From assembly GCA_958299035.1 (NCBI GenBank), contig CATQJL010000326.1, forward strand, positions 310,001 to 374,000: a stretch of 64,000 nucleotides of DNA. Direction: 5' to 3'. Of the stretch, positions 21,270 to 33,541 are shown one piece after another. Made by a program: the position numbers and the translations under genes. The notes under the pieces are model-generated. The model did no database searches. It was not told where the DNA came from and saw only the letters and a program-made list of their open reading frames with translations. Source of the stretch: Cylicocyclus nassatus. Lineage: Eukaryota > Nematoda > Chromadorea > Rhabditida > Strongylidae. Numbering within the stretch: the stretch's first letter is position 1; every line of letters starts with the position of its first letter.

Positions 21270-24200
21270 CCAATCTTCATTGCAATGCTCTTTCCAGAGG
21301 TACCAAATACTGGACAAAATATTTTCTGCAGCGTCTGTAGAAGCCGCAAAATCGACAGAAATTATTTATTAGCCAACCTAAGGGATCGCTAATTTCTTGC
21401 GATCCGCTTGCAAATATTTGGAAGTGTTGGCCACTTTTTAGACAAGGGCCCAGGGATCGCTGCTTTTGTAACCCGAAATTCGAGTAATCAAACAATCGAT
21501 GACACTTGTCATGAAGAGTGTTATTTTTGCTCGGCGTTCGCCCGAAACTGCGTAGCAAGAGTCAAAGCGCTCGCTGAAGGTTCGGCTAAGGTTTGTGCGA
21601 GAGGAACGACAACAGTCGCCAGCTGTTACTTCAAACGCATGGCAAGCGCTATTCTTCTCACAAAACGCGAATTTCAGACTGAATGAAAATGAGTAAAGTT
21701 AGATAGAATGCTATGATGAATAACTTTTGCTCGAATCCTGAGGAATCGCCGGAGTAGGCGGCCATGCGATTTATAGACCCGCGCCCGCGGGCACGGAAAA
21801 ATACTTCTTAATTCTTGCGGCCCGTTTGCAGATATTTAGAAGATCGTCGGCCACTTTTTGGAGAATGCTTGGAAAACAATCAGGTTTTTCATAAATTAGT
21901 TGCGGCGCAGTGGCCGCATTTTCCTGGACTTTCCGCGAGAATATGCAAAATTGTTGGGGACTGTACGGTCTTTCTCAGATAATCGCCGGGGGCAGACAGC
22001 CATGCGAATTTTGAGCAGGCGGGCACCGGAAAAATAGTTCGCTGATTTCATGCGGTTCGCTTGCAGAAATTTGAAAGAATGTTGGCCAATTTTTAGAGGA
22101 ATACTCGGAGAAGTATTGTGGTTTTTCTATAGATTAGTTGCGGCGCAGTGGCCGCACTCTCGCGGGCTTTCCGCGAGAATATGCAAAAATATTGAGGGCC
22201 GCACGGTCCTTTGTGAAGGACCGCGCAGCCCGAACCCTAGTACCTTCCGCTGAAAGAAAGTACCTCAAACTTGAGTAATTAAACCATCGATGACACCTCT
22301 GCCACACAGAGGCTCATTTTTACTCGGCGTATGCTCGAAACTGTGTTAAAAGAGTCCTAGCGCTTGCTGAAAGTTTAGCCAGCGCTCGCTGAAAGAAATT
22401 ATTTGCCGAGTGCTCGCAGAAAATGCTGTATTGTTGCCCGCTGGCAGAATATGCTACCGTAAAGGAAGTGCCGCCCGCTGAAGGTTTGGCCACGCCCCAA
22501 AATTCTGCTGACCGCCTGCAGAAAAGTGCAGGTTCGCGGACCGCCTGCCCCTGGCGATTATTCGAGTTTATGGAAGATCGAGCCCACTCTCAGACACTCA
22601 GATAATCGCCGGGGGCAGGCGATCCGCAAACTCGCCCTTTTCTGCAAGCGGTCAGCCGAATTTTGGGGCGTGGCCAAACCTTCAGCGAGCGGTACTTCCT
22701 TTACTGTCTAATGTTCTGCCAGCGGGCAGCAACACAGAATTTTTTGCAGGCGCTCGTCAAACAATCTCTTTCAGCGAGAGCTGACCAAACTTTCAGCAAG
22801 CGCTCGGACTCTTTTTGAGCAGTTTCGGGCATACGCTGAGTAAAGATGAGACTCTGTGTAACACAGGTGCCATCGATGGTTTAATTACTCAAGTTTGAGG
22901 TACTTTCTTTCAGCGGAAGGTACCTACCTGCTGTGCGGCCTTTACAAAGGACCGTGCGGCCCTTAATATTTTTGCATATTCTCGCGGAAAGCCCGTGAGA
23001 ATGCGGCCACTGCGCCGCAACTAATCTATAGAGAAACCACGATACTTCTCCGAGCATTCCTCTAAAAATTGGCCAACATTCTTTGAAGTTTCTGCAAGCG
23101 GACCGCACGAAACTAGCGAACTATTGTTCCGGTGCCCGCTTGTTCAAAATTCAAATGGCCGCCTGCCCCCGGCGATTATCTGAGCGTGTCTATATACTAT
23201 CGTAGGTAAGCAGAAAACCATTTGAGTAGAGAAGAAATCCAAGAGAAAGCGGTTGCCAGAAGTACGTGCGTGTAGCACGCGGTCGCGCCATCTTCACGAT
23301 TTTTCGAACGCCCTATACGTTCTCGGCTGTTCTTAAAGCATTCACGAGAATTCGAAGCCTCTCAGAGATAAAAGTGCAAAATCTATTTCTGGAGCAGATG
23401 ATAGAATTTTTCTCTCACCTATTCTTCTTTTGCGTTCGCGCATGCGTACCTAACAAGGGAAGGATACTCGATCGCAGTGACGATTATGTAAGCGGCGTAA
23501 ACCATCCCTAGACGGTGATCTCTAAACCGCATTCCATACCTGCTATGACGTCATTCTGAAAAAGTTATGGATTTTTGATGCTGCAGGTGCATTCAAAGTT
23601 ACTGAGTTGAGTTACTTTGAGTTACTTTCTCTTAGCGGAAGGTACATGCGGGCCGTGCGATCCTTCGCAAAGGACCGCGCGGCCCTCAATAATTCTGCAT
23701 ATTCTCGCGGAACGTCCGCGAGAATGCGGCCAATGCGCCGCAACTAATCTATAGGAAAACCGTGATAGTTCTCCGAGCATTTGTCTGAAAATTGGTCAAC
23801 ATTCTTCCAAATTTCTGCAATCGGGCCGCAAAAAATCAGCGAACTATTTTTCCGGTGCCCGTTTGCTCAAAATTCGCATGGCCGCCTGCCCCCGGTGATT
23901 ATCTGAGCAATCGCCGGGGCAGGCGGGCACCGGGAAAATAGATGGCTGATTTCTCGCACTCCGCTCGCGGATTTTTTAGAAAGCAATCAGGACTTTTCGG
24001 AAGGCCGCTTGCTGCGCGATTCTTCAGAGATTCAGCAATATATCTGCAAAAGATAAGAGCGAAAAAAATTCAACAGGCGCTCTCTCAAAAACTTGCTGAC
24101 CATTTTCCTGGAATTTGCGAGCGAATGCAAAATTTCAGCAACGCGTATTTTCCGGCGCCCGCCTGCCCTCGGTGATTGTCTGAGCTGGTATTTTCCGCTG

Positions 24201-24762
24201 GGAGAAAGCACCCCAAACTCGGGTAATTGAACCATCAATGGCACCTCCTCCATATATGATCTTACTTTTGCTCGGCGTACTTCCGAAAATGCGTAGAGAG
24301 AGTCCGAGCGCCCGCTGAAAATTTGGCCACCGCTCGCTAAAAATTTGACCCGCTGGCAGAACGTGCGACAATGAAAGAATAACTGCTCGCTGAAGATTGG
24401 CCCAAAATTTTGCTAAGCACTTGCAAAGCGCGATTTCGCGGTCTGCCTGTCTCCGGCGAGCATCTATCTAAGTGGAAGGTACCTACGGGCTGCGCGGTTT
24501 TTCACAAAGGACCGTGCGGCCCCCAACAGTTTTGCATAATCTCGCGAAAAGTGTGCGAGAATGCGGCTATTGCGCCGCAATTATTATATATGAAAAGGCA
24601 GCGATTGTTCCCTGAGCGTTTGTCTAAAAAGTGGCAAACACTCTTCCAAATATCTGCAAACGGACCGAAAATCAGCGACCTATATTTCCAGTGCCTGCTT
24701 GCCTGTAAATCGCATGGCCACCTACCCCTGGCGACTTTCTAAAAGTTAATCAATAATCTCTA
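21270..24762. repeat. GC-rich inverted and tandem repeat cluster
   Basis: A unit marked by tcagataatcgccgggggcagg, gcgggcaccgg, gttgcggcgcagtggccgc and tttccgcgagaatatgcaaaa occurs forward near 21745 and 21976. It occurs inverted near 22912-23188, 23637-23908 and 24478-24745; 23909-24185 is itself a small palindrome of its ends. A second block (taattaaaccatcgatgacacc...ctcggcgta-gctcgaaac...gctcgctgaaag) accompanies it at 21480, 22270, 22800 and 24220. The main palindrome is centred near 22580, with arms of about 600 bp. Confidence 0.75.
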
Positions 24763-24763
24763 C

Positions 24764-24816
24764 GGAGAGTTGGGGAACTAGTCGCCATTTCAATACGACT
24801 AGTCCCCCAACTCTCC
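24764..24816. repeat. Near-perfect 21-bp hairpin
   Basis: 24764-24784 (ggagagttggggaactagtc...) pairs with 24796-24816 with one mismatch around an 11-nt loop (ccatttcaata). The flanks do not continue as an inverted repeat. Confidence 0.85.
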
Positions 24817-24884
24817 ATGGAGGTTTCTCGCCACTGTCTTAACGCTTTGGCTTCGTATCAGTGCCTAACGTGTTAATGCGATCG

Positions 24885-25010
24885 ATGAACCTCTTTTGCG
24901 ACCCCTCCCCATAAAGGTATCCATCCGTACAATCCTTTCCATCCCCCCTTCCCGTTTCCACGATTTTCCAGCAACCTGCATTAACGAATATCAGATCATT
25001 TCAAAGGATG
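24885..25010 (-). mobile_element. Inverted fragment of the CAGGGTCAAGCG hAT-type family
   Basis: gcgacccctccccataaaggtatccatccgta is the reverse of the 4660-4690 segment of the complete copy. cagcaacctgcattaacgaat is the reverse of attcgttaatgcaggttgctg near 55103-55123 in the longer copy. Confidence 0.6.
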
Positions 25011-25246
25011 CCAATAGACCTTAACTAAAAGTCACATGTCAGAGGGAGAGAAATCTACTTAGAAACTGGCAATTAATGCAAGAATGGATTGCTAACCTCC
25101 CAAAATAACTCTGTGTTTAGGTAAGTGGAAATCCCTACAAAGATTTGGTTGTGCTGTATAGTGGTTGGAAGAAAATAGGTAGGTGGAAAACATCAACTGA
25201 CGAAGGAAGACAGTAATTTTATTCTGATACCGAGATTTAAACTTAA

Positions 25247-25513
25247 AGGCAGCGTACACCCAAAACAAATGCAACAGATGTTGCAACAGCAACTGCAACT
25301 GCAATTGCAGCTTACGCTGTTATGGATTCGTCCGGAGGAGGCGGAGCGAAAGAAAAGGGGCGGCGTGCAAGAAAATTGAGGGGGGTTTTCTCCGCTCAGA
25401 AGCAACATTGGGAGACCGGACCAACGCAGTTGGTCTTCTTCTGGGCCCAGTATATACATGGTGTAGAAAAATCTAGAAAATTAGGCAACTTAGATTTTGG
25501 GTGTACGCTGCCT
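25247..25513. mobile_element. TTAA-flanked AGGCAG-type MITE, 267 bp
   Basis: The terminus AGGCAGCGTACACCCAAAA is mirrored at the right end (TTTTGGGTGTACGCTGCCT). TTAA flanks both sides (25243-25246, 25514-25517). The interior is unrelated to the other AGGCAG elements in the window. Confidence 0.85.
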
Positions 25514-25959
25514 TTAATCACCAGTTCTGAACCTTATCTGAAGACCGACTCTGCTCTGTGCAGATTTATTACTGAGAACTCCACTGTGTCTCCTCCTTCC
25601 GCTTACCAGTTTCCACTCTTCATTGCCAAAATGGTTTGGTGAGTTAGCTAAATCAGTCGAGATCAAATGAAATACATCCACAACAGCTGCCACATCCTTG
25701 CCCAAAGTACGAAAGAAACCAATTCAATCAACATGACGTAGTCGTCACTTTCCCACACAGTTATCATTTACCACCGCACACCTTCACTCAAATGATTGCA
25801 AAAATATGAAGTGACCAAAAATACAAGTTCCAGATTTAGTTCAGACTGAGATGAAAGTCTCTATAAATGTTCATGCAGACAAACACAAGCTGAATTATGG
25901 GCAACAGAACGGGAGATGGTCCACCTACGTGGATGAGAGAGACACGTTCCGTAATTCTT

Positions 25960-26400
25960 CGGAAAAAGTCAGACAATTATGTTTTGAATGGGATCTTTGA
26001 CTGTCGTCAACGGCTTCTTCGCCTTCTTCTCTCTTTGCAAAAACCTCCTTTAGCAAAGTTGTCTAGCTCTAGAGCGAGTGGAGAGCTAATAAAACTCTAG
26101 TCACCATTACTCTCGGTTTGGTGCACAACCGTTTACTTCGCCTGTTGTTCTTAGCGGGTTTACGTAAGGTTTGTTGAAATCTTACCTTTCGCAGAGATGC
26201 TGCGTATACTGAATGAGTTTTGCTAGTGGAGAATGTTTGACGTTTCCAGATTAGCGCACTATCTAAGGAAATAATGTCGTTTCGCAGATAATTTATGCAA
26301 AATTTGGTAAAGAATTTTTGCAAGCGTTTCTGTTTAACTTTTGGCTTTTGCTTATACAAAGAGCGTATGGTATGAGTAACTGGGTCTCGTTAGTAGAGCC
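25960..26400. repeat. Diverged repeat, copy A of three
   Basis: Blocks tagtggagaatgtttgacg-ttccag, gcgcactatctaagg, ttttgcaagcgttt and gagcgtatg-tatgagtaactgggtc recur in degenerate form near 27370-27630 and 27930-28165. The family is unknown, and no terminal structure is visible. Confidence 0.4.
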
Positions 26401-26479
26401 ACTTTGCTTCACAGGTTAGTGTGTTATTTGTTTGCAAATAGATAAGCGGAGTAACTGCGTGTCTTAGGCCTATATGCAT

Positions 26480-26855
26480 GTACATCTACGCTGGGGAGGA
26501 GAGAAGATCTGAGAGTGGATGCGCCATATCTCACTACTCCACGTATCTTTCTTCTTCTTTCTCTAACTTGCTTGTAAAGTTCTTCAAATACACTTATACC
26601 TGCGCATAATGGATGCCAGGTTACTGCCATACAAAATTGGTTTTTTGCCATTTTGTGTGATCCCCTGCGGAACCCCAGGGGATCACAAAATAGTGAAAAT
26701 CTAATTAATTATGCCAGTGACCTGGCGTCAGTTATGTGCAGGTATTAAGGGTATGAGAACCTTCGTAAGCAAGATAGAGAAGGAAGAAGAAAGATAACTA
26801 AAGTAGCAAGATATGGGAGACGGTCGAGAGTCGCGATTTCTCCGGCTGTCACTAG
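26480..26855. repeat. Palindrome with hairpin centre
   Basis: The centre attttgtgtgatcccctg/caggggatcacaaaat (26650-26692) has a 2-nt bulge. Arms mirror tacctgcgcataa-ggatgccaggttactg against cagtgacctggcgtcagttatgtgcaggta, then ctttcttcttctttctctaacttgctt against aagcaagatagagaaggaagaagaaag. Confidence 0.7.
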
Positions 26856-27643
26856 CTTAAAACTCCCGTTTAGTGCTATGCAAGTCCTCAAAAAGTACCG
26901 GATAAAGTGCATTAGCTTACTATCTGTCTGAAATTACTAATTGCTGAGTTTTGCGGCTTTCGCTGGAATATGGATCGAAATATTAACGAATTTGTTCTCA
27001 ACTGCGTTTTCATGGGTTTTTGACCTTCAAAGTTGCTGTTTTTGACCGATTCCAAGGTATTAAGATTGAGCAACCCATGCAACAATCAGATACATCTCCT
27101 TTTAAAACTTGAATACTTTTATAAAGTCATAGAACACTTATTATGTACTATTTGGTGTCCATCTGGCAATAAAAATCGCGCCTCTTGACATACACCCGCA
27201 AGATATTACGCATCTCCTCTCAGATCTCCTCCCCTTCCCAGCAGGGATATACGTGCATACGGGCCTTAATGGAGGCGATGCTTCCTAAAGCGCACTATTA
27301 GGAATATAGCTTCTCACCGCATTATTTTCCATGAACTCCGATCAAAAATATGTCAGAACGTTTTGAGTAAAAATCTTGTTTTTCCTTGTGAAAAGCAAAG
27401 CGCATGAGACTGACAGTTTTGTGAGCCTTGCTAGTGTAAGGGAAAGGTTTCGGGGGCAAGTCACCATACCGCGAATTGATTTTTTCGCGGATGTTTCGAC
27501 TTTGATCAGAAATCTGATCAGAGTATTTTTTATTGGGGGGGGGGGGAGAGAGAGATCTTGGTAATCTGTAAAAGCGCAGCGTAACTGGGTCCCGCTGGAA
27601 GAGTCGATGCTTTCAGAAAGAGCTATTTTGAAAACGAGAAATA

Positions 27644-27860
27644 CCCTAATTTCACGCGTATAAGGCGCAGTTTTTCGATTTTTCAAGCGAGCCGCTCAGC
27701 CGCTTCACTGTATTCCGGAAAGAGATCTTTATACCGCACGATTCTCCTAAGCAATATACAGCACGTTAAAGGGTCTTTTGGTTTTAAAGTCCCTTAGCGT
27801 GTCTGGGCTGGTCGATTTTGGAAAAAAAATCCCTCGCGCCTTATACGAGTGAAATTAGGG
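27644..27860. mobile_element. TA-flanked CCCTAATTTCACGC MITE, copy 2
   Basis: The left terminus CCCTAATTTCACGCGTATAAG is mirrored by ...CTTATACGAGTGAAATTAGGG, flanked by TA (27642-27643, 27861-27862). At 217 bp it is collinear with 15396-15610. It is inserted between diverged repeat blocks at 27370-27630 and 27930-28165. Confidence 0.87.
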
Positions 27861-27904
27861 TAACTTGCATCGCAGCCAATTCCCGCACACTTTGAACAAA
27901 AATA

Positions 27905-28170
27905 GCTTCAAGCCTAAACCTGGAGGTTCTTGCATTTCTTGGTCGAAAGTAAAGCGTATGAGTAAATGCCGCTAGTGGAGGCTGTTTTCCAGAAAAATGC
28001 ACTACCCGAGGAGTGTTGCGAAAAACTTGATCAGAAGTTTTTCGAAGCGTTTACTCTTGGCAACGCTGCTCTTAGTGAACAAAGGGTATGCATATGGTCG
28101 CTGAAGGAAAAGGCTCGAAGACCAGAGTAGAGTGTTACCACGAAGAACTCTCGCTAATGCCTTCGCCTTC
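27905..28170. repeat. Diverged repeat, copy C of three
   Basis: gtaaagcgtatgagtaaatgccgctagtggaggctgttttccag and gcgaaaaacttgatcagaagtttttcgaagcgttt parallel 26200-26330. No open frame. Confidence 0.35.
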
Positions 28171-28199
28171 GCGGCTTTAATTGAGAGCAAATCAATTTT

Positions 28200-30590
28200 T
28201 GAAAATGACTAGTTCATAAATAAGAGGAAAACATGTCGGCGGTTAAATCACTTGCTGAATGGAACTTATCAATGTATCTGTTCCGAACCTTTCGGGTCGC
28301 TAGAAACAAATAAGATTTCAGCATAAGCATCTGGCACTCCATACTTCTGAGCTATGCGCGAGCAGAACAACAAAACCGGTTGCATTAACATACGAAAATA
28401 TTCGTGCTCGCAGCGAGAATAGCACGGCAAACAATAGCACTTGTAAAAACAGAATCCGTAGCAGCGTGCAGCATGTTCGATCCTTCAACTTCGCTATGAA
28501 ATTACAGCGACAAAGTGATTTAGCGGAGAATTATTTGTAATTGCATCAGCTAAACTGGCAAAGATTGTTGTTTTGGGAATCTATCACAAAGTTATTAGAA
28601 GAAGGGAGAGTGACAGAAGGTAGATGTGGACTTGTATCCAACATTCTAAGTCAGCTGGATTTCCATTACCAAATATTTAGTATCAAGCCTCACCCACTTG
28701 TATAATTTTTCCATAAGTATTCGCATTCTCTTCGTCAGTCAGCGTTTCAATGGAAGCCGTCGTAAAAGAATCACGTTTTAGTCCATGTGACATCTAAAAT
28801 TATCGCACAAACAAGAACATGGCAAAAGTGCAGAGATCAGCAATGAAACCGTTCAAGACTAATGTGTCAGGGAACCTCGAGATTATCAGTTCACAGAGTT
28901 TGTAGTAGTACTACTGTACAGTCTAACATGGTAAGTTGCTAGGGCTTATACGTATAATTTGAGATACATGGAACACGACTACTTCTGTGAGAACTAATTC
29001 TGCTCGCAGGTTTGAGTAGATAGGACAACGATAATGGGCTGTTTGCAAAAAGTAGAGAAACGGGGTCAGCTGCAACTGCAGAGGTTGAGGCTATTCCTTG
29101 AGGGAGGAGGGCTACGTCGAGAAGTACTTTTTGTTGTGATATTTACAGAACGTTGCAATTCAGTGAGCGTTCCACTTGCCAGCTGACCGTCAGCCGCTTC
29201 GTGACCGACCGCCCCTCACGCAGCACACTTATTCTCTCTGGTCAGTGCGCTCTTTCACTTCCTATCATCGAAGTCTTCTCGAAAATGACCAGCTGACGGC
29301 CTCCTCCGTCTCGCACTACTCCACATACTCTCGCAGCCACCTGAACACGTGCGCCGACCGGCTAGATTTGCTATTCGCGGCCGACTCTAAATGTACACAT
29401 TCCAGGCTATTTATTATACCATGGTGGTCACTGGAGTCCTTTCATCACGGGTGCGGCTTTGACACAATGGGATAAGTACAGTCTAACATATTTTTGATGT
29501 AGTACGCGTTTTCAGATACGGAGTACAGATCAGCGTGTTGGTACAATGACAGATCTACTGGAAATGCTAAATGAAAAGACTCTAGCAGCTTAAGAGCACG
29601 TGAAGTTTATAGTGATTTGGAGATTTTATGCAATGGTGATCGAGCAGTATCAGTCATATTTTATTTGTAGGTGAACATAATAAATAACAGTTACATCACG
29701 GGTGAAAGTGCTCAGCAGGAAGGATCACTGAAGGCGCGAGTGAAGTGCGTAGTACAAAATCAAGCCAATCCCGAATATGCGATGACCGTCTTGACTTCTA
29801 AGCTGTACAGAATCATGTTGTTGAAAAGATATTCCGACAGTACACACCATACCAGACTTTGGTACTGCACCCGCAACAATATCAGTATGTACAGGCAACG
29901 CATCGCACGCATTGGACACGCTGCGTTTCAAGATAGCTCGTTGAAAGAGACAGCAGATTGATAAAATAGAAGAGCGTGTAATTTGAAAGATGTCGACAGC
30001 ATCCTTAGTCGCTTCCTGTCTCTGCGTGCGATGATTCGGCCATATACAGGTATGGTATGTAGAATTTCCGCTCACTATTATGTACCCAATGCCGAGAGAA
30101 TTTGCGGCAAAATTTGTGCCTCAACAAATACACGGATCTGGTTGCTCTTCATTAATGTACGATTAAGAGACATTGAGAAGGATTTGAAGCACATTTGAAC
30201 GTCACATTTTGAAAAAAAAGCCACATGCTCAAAGCTCTCACATTAAGCCAACAAGTGTAGGCAATCTTGAAAATGAAACTTGCTCTTCACCGTAATGCAT
30301 CGTTTAGAAAATATGCTAAGTATACATGACGGGTCTTCAATTTTCGTCAAAAATGTGATTGAGTTGTGTATTTGTAAGTCAATTTATGTCAATTTGGAAG
30401 GTCTGGAAGTCCCGTAGAAAGGCGGTCAGTAAAATGAGCATGCGCGAAAATCTTGCTACAGGGTTTTTCAACTTTTTTGGAAGAAACTCACAGTATCCTA
30501 TTCTGGACTTCAAACAACACTAAATGATGGGTTGTTGCAATGCGATATTGTAGCGACAATTAGGGTGACTCAATCATGTCATTTTCATTT
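28200..30590. other. Least repetitive stretch; no proven gene
   Basis: I see no terminal repeats or long mirrored arms here. gtacagtctaacat occurs at both 28918 and 29478. A frame of 99 codons (29176-29475) opens at TTG, and one of 96 codons (29671-29961) opens directly after a stop. If the window contains host exons, this is the likeliest place, but the sequence alone does not establish one. Confidence 0.35.
29671..29961 (+). CDS. Hypothetical open frame or exon, unrecognised
   Basis: The frame opens right after a TAG at 29668-29670 and runs 96 codons to TGA. The upstream bases (catattttatttgtag) could serve as a weak 3' splice acceptor. The opposite strand is also open for 116 codons (29725-30075), which weakens the coding case. 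Predicted residues are of mixed composition with no signal peptide, membrane segment or motif that I recognise. It lies in the least repetitive part of the window. Confidence 0.15.
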   Translation: MNIINNSYITGESAQQEGSLKARVKCVVQNQANPEYAMTVLTSKLYRIMLLKRYSDSTHHTRLWYCTRNNISMYRQRIARIGHAAFQDSSLKETAD

Positions 30591-31402
30591 CATATTAGCG
30601 AGAAAATTATGTCGCTTTTTATTCCTTGCTACGGCAGCGCGACTAGTCGAACACCAAAAATGTATGAGGACTGTTCGATAGAGCAAGGAAAGCTTTACAT
30701 GAAAATACCCAAATATTTGCTCTAAATTTGTTCCACATAAAGTTCCACCAAGTTCAAGCTTGTTCCAGCGACATCTAAAAGGATTTGAACTAATAAAAAG
30801 TTGGACAAAAGTTGTATCTTAGTCTAAAAAAATCCCACAAATTTCTTAATTCCAGCACATACTTTCTGCATGGCATTTACATGCAAGTCTGCTGGTTTTT
30901 TCCACAGCTAGATGGAGAAAAATAATTCTTATTTTTTGTCAAAGCTGTGCTTGGCTGCTTTTTCATAGGTGATTCTAAAGCTTGAACTTTTGGAAGTCAA
31001 ACCATGAACTTTTGCCTTTCAAATACAAGCGCTGGTATTTGAGAAATATTGATTGCGGAAGAACTTTGAAAAAGGCTTATTTTGGCCGCTTTCGGCCCGA
31101 ATGGATGTTTCTCGAGTTTTAACCATGGAAAAAATAAGAAAACTTACAGGTAAATACCAGATGTAGAGAGCAGTGGCGTACCCAAAATTTCGGCTCGGGG
31201 GGGGGGGGCGACAGAAATTTTTTTTCTCATGAAGGTGCGTGGCGTCAGCCACGAACTCCGAAAATTTTTTTTGGTGTGCTCCTTAAAATTTTCGCGAGCT
31301 CAGAACCCCAAAATTTCAGAAAAAGGGGGCGTGGCGTCAGCCACACCCCCGAAAATTTTTTTAAAGGGTTAAAATGAATTTTTGAAAATTTTTTAGAATT
31401 TA

Positions 31403-32476
31403 CTAGCTGGCTTACCCGGCTCCGCCGTATCCGGACCAAACTTGGCGCACATACACTTCGGGCCCCGGCGGGTGTCACAGTCCACTTTTCGTTATCGATC
31501 GATGCCGATTTTACCGATTTTTATCGATTTTTTTGCAGAGTTCACCTACAGGGCTAGGAGTTGGCACAGGGGGGAAGTGAGCATGGGGATTCCGAATACA
31601 ATATTAGTTTTCAGAATTATCGATTACTTTTATTGATTTTATCGATTTTTTGTAAATTTTGACATGCGAGGCTGGGATTTTGCACAGGGGGGTAATCGAG
31701 CATGCTGATTACGAACACAATATTAGTTTTCAGGATCGTCCATTACTTTTATCGATTTTATCGATTTTTTTTGTAAAGTTTGACCTGCGGGGCTGGGAGT
31801 TTGCACAGGGGGGTAATCGAGCATGCTGATTACGAACACAATATTAGTTTTCAGGATCGTCCATTACTTTTATCGATTTTATCGATTTTTTTGTAAAGTT
31901 TGACCTGCGGGGCTGGGAGTTTGCACAGGGGGTAATCGAGCATGCAGATTACGAACACAATATTAGTTTTCAGGATCGTCCATTACTTTTATCGATTTTA
32001 TCGATTTTTTTTGTAAAGTTTGACCTGCGGGGCTGGGAGTTTGCACAGGGGGGTAATCGAGCATGCTGATCACCCCCCTTGGGGATGATCAGCATGCTCG
32101 ATTACCCCCCTGTGCCAACTCCCAGCCCCCTAGCTCAAACTTTGCAAAAAATCGATAAAATCGATAAAAGTAATCGATAATCCTGAAAACCAATATTGTA
32201 TTCGGAATCCCCATGCTCGATTACCCCCCTGTGCCAACTCCCAGCCCCGTAGGTGAACTCAGCAAAAAAAATCGATAAAAATCGATAAAATCAATATCGA
32301 TCGATGACGAAAAGTAGCCTATGACACCCGCCGGGGCCCGTAGTGTATGAGTGCCAAGTTTGGTCCGGATCGGTTCAGAAATGGAATTTTCTATTCGGAA
32401 CATACGTACAGACAGACATACAGACAGACAGACGACATACAGACAGACAAACAGACATTCAGCTTTATATATAAGA
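31403..32476 (-). mobile_element. Helitron-like element, downstream member of tandem pair 1
   Basis: On the minus strand it begins TCTTATATATAAAGCTGAATG and ends ...GGTAAGCCAGCTAG. TC at the 5' end, CTAG at the 3' end and no TSD are Helitron hallmarks. The GC-rich hairpin expected before CTAG is weaker here (tacggcggagccggg) than in the copy at 34498. The interior carries about four 120-bp tandem units (period seen at 31691, 31812, 31931, 32051) and a central hairpin at 32070-32105. No Rep/helicase coding. Confidence 0.85.
31560..32080 (+). repeat. Minisatellite of ~120-bp units inside the Helitron
   Basis: The unit runs from ggggtaatcgagcatgctga through acgaacacaatattag, ccattacttttatcgatttt and gacctgcggggctgggagtt. 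Successive units are 119-121 bp apart. Units recur in 32477-33541 and mirrored in 62909-63861. Confidence 0.85.
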
Positions 32477-33541
32477 CTAGCTGGCTTACCCGGCTCCGCC
32501 GTATCCGGACCAAACTTGGCACACATACACTTCGGGCCCCGGCGGGTGTCACAGTCCACTTTTCGTTATCGATCGATGTCGATTTTACCGATTTTTATCG
32601 ATTTTTTTGCAGAGTTCACTTACAGGGCTAGGAGTTGGCACAGGGGGGGGGGGAAGTGAGCATGGGGATTCCGAATACAATATTAGTTTTCAGAATTATC
32701 GATTACTTTTATTGATTTTATCGATTTTTTGTAAATTTTGACATGCGAGGCTGGGATTTTGCACAGGGGGGTAATCGAGCATGCTGATTACGAACACAAT
32801 ATTAGTTTTCAGGATCGTCCATTACTTTTATCGATTTTATCGATTTTTTTGTAAAGTTTGACCTGCGGGGCTGGGAGTTTGCACAGGGGGTAATCGAGCA
32901 TGCAGATTACGAACACAATATTAGTTTTCAAGATCGTCCATTACTTTTATCGATTTTATCGATTTTTTGAAAATTTGAGCTAGGGGGCTGGAATTTGGCA
33001 CAGGGGTGTAATCGAGCATGCTGATTACGAACACAATATTAGTTTTCAGGATCGTCCATTACTTTTATCGATTTTATCGATTTTTTTGTAAAGTTTGACC
33101 TGCGGGGCTGGGAGTTTGCACAGGGGGTAATCGAGCATGCAGATTACGAACACAATATTAGTTTTCAAGATCGTCCATTACTTTTATCGATTTTATCGAT
33201 TTTTTGAAAATTTGAGCTAGGGGGCTGGAATTTGGCACAGGGGTGTAATCGAGCATGCTGATCACCCCCCTTGGGGATGATCAGCATGCTCGATTACCCC
33301 CCTGTGCCAACTCCCAGCCCCGTAGGTGAACTCAGCAAAAAAATCGATAAAAATCGATAAAATCGATATCGATCGATGACCAAAAGTAGCCTATGACACC
33401 CGCCGGGGCCCGTAGTGTATGTGTGCCAAGTTTGGTCCGGATCGGTTCAGAAATGGAATTTTCTATTCGGAACATACGTACAGACATACATACATACATA
33501 CATACATACATACAAACAGACATTCAGCTTTATATATAAGA
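32477..33541 (-). mobile_element. Helitron-like element, upstream member of tandem pair 1
   Basis: It starts (minus strand) TCTTATATATAAAGCTGAATG next to a T at 33542 and ends CTAG exactly against the first base of the 31403-32476 copy. It has the same 120-bp units, a variant unit with gagctagggggctggaattt, and a central hairpin near 33260-33295. The empty site is recoverable: the flanks a|tttaaattatctacaagtg align with the intact hAT MITE at 17025-17045. Confidence 0.87.

Noticed and set aside
24764..24816. Hairpin as a bacterial rho-independent terminator
   Set aside because: No T run follows the stem and the window is not bacterial.
29176..29475. 99-codon plus-strand frame
   Set aside because: Opens at TTG, has no recognisable domain, and no splice or promoter context could be shown; left as part of the unassigned stretch.
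31560..33260. Regularly spaced repeats resembling a CRISPR array
   Set aside because: The ~120-bp units are similar throughout, without unique spacers, and lie in a eukaryotic Helitron.
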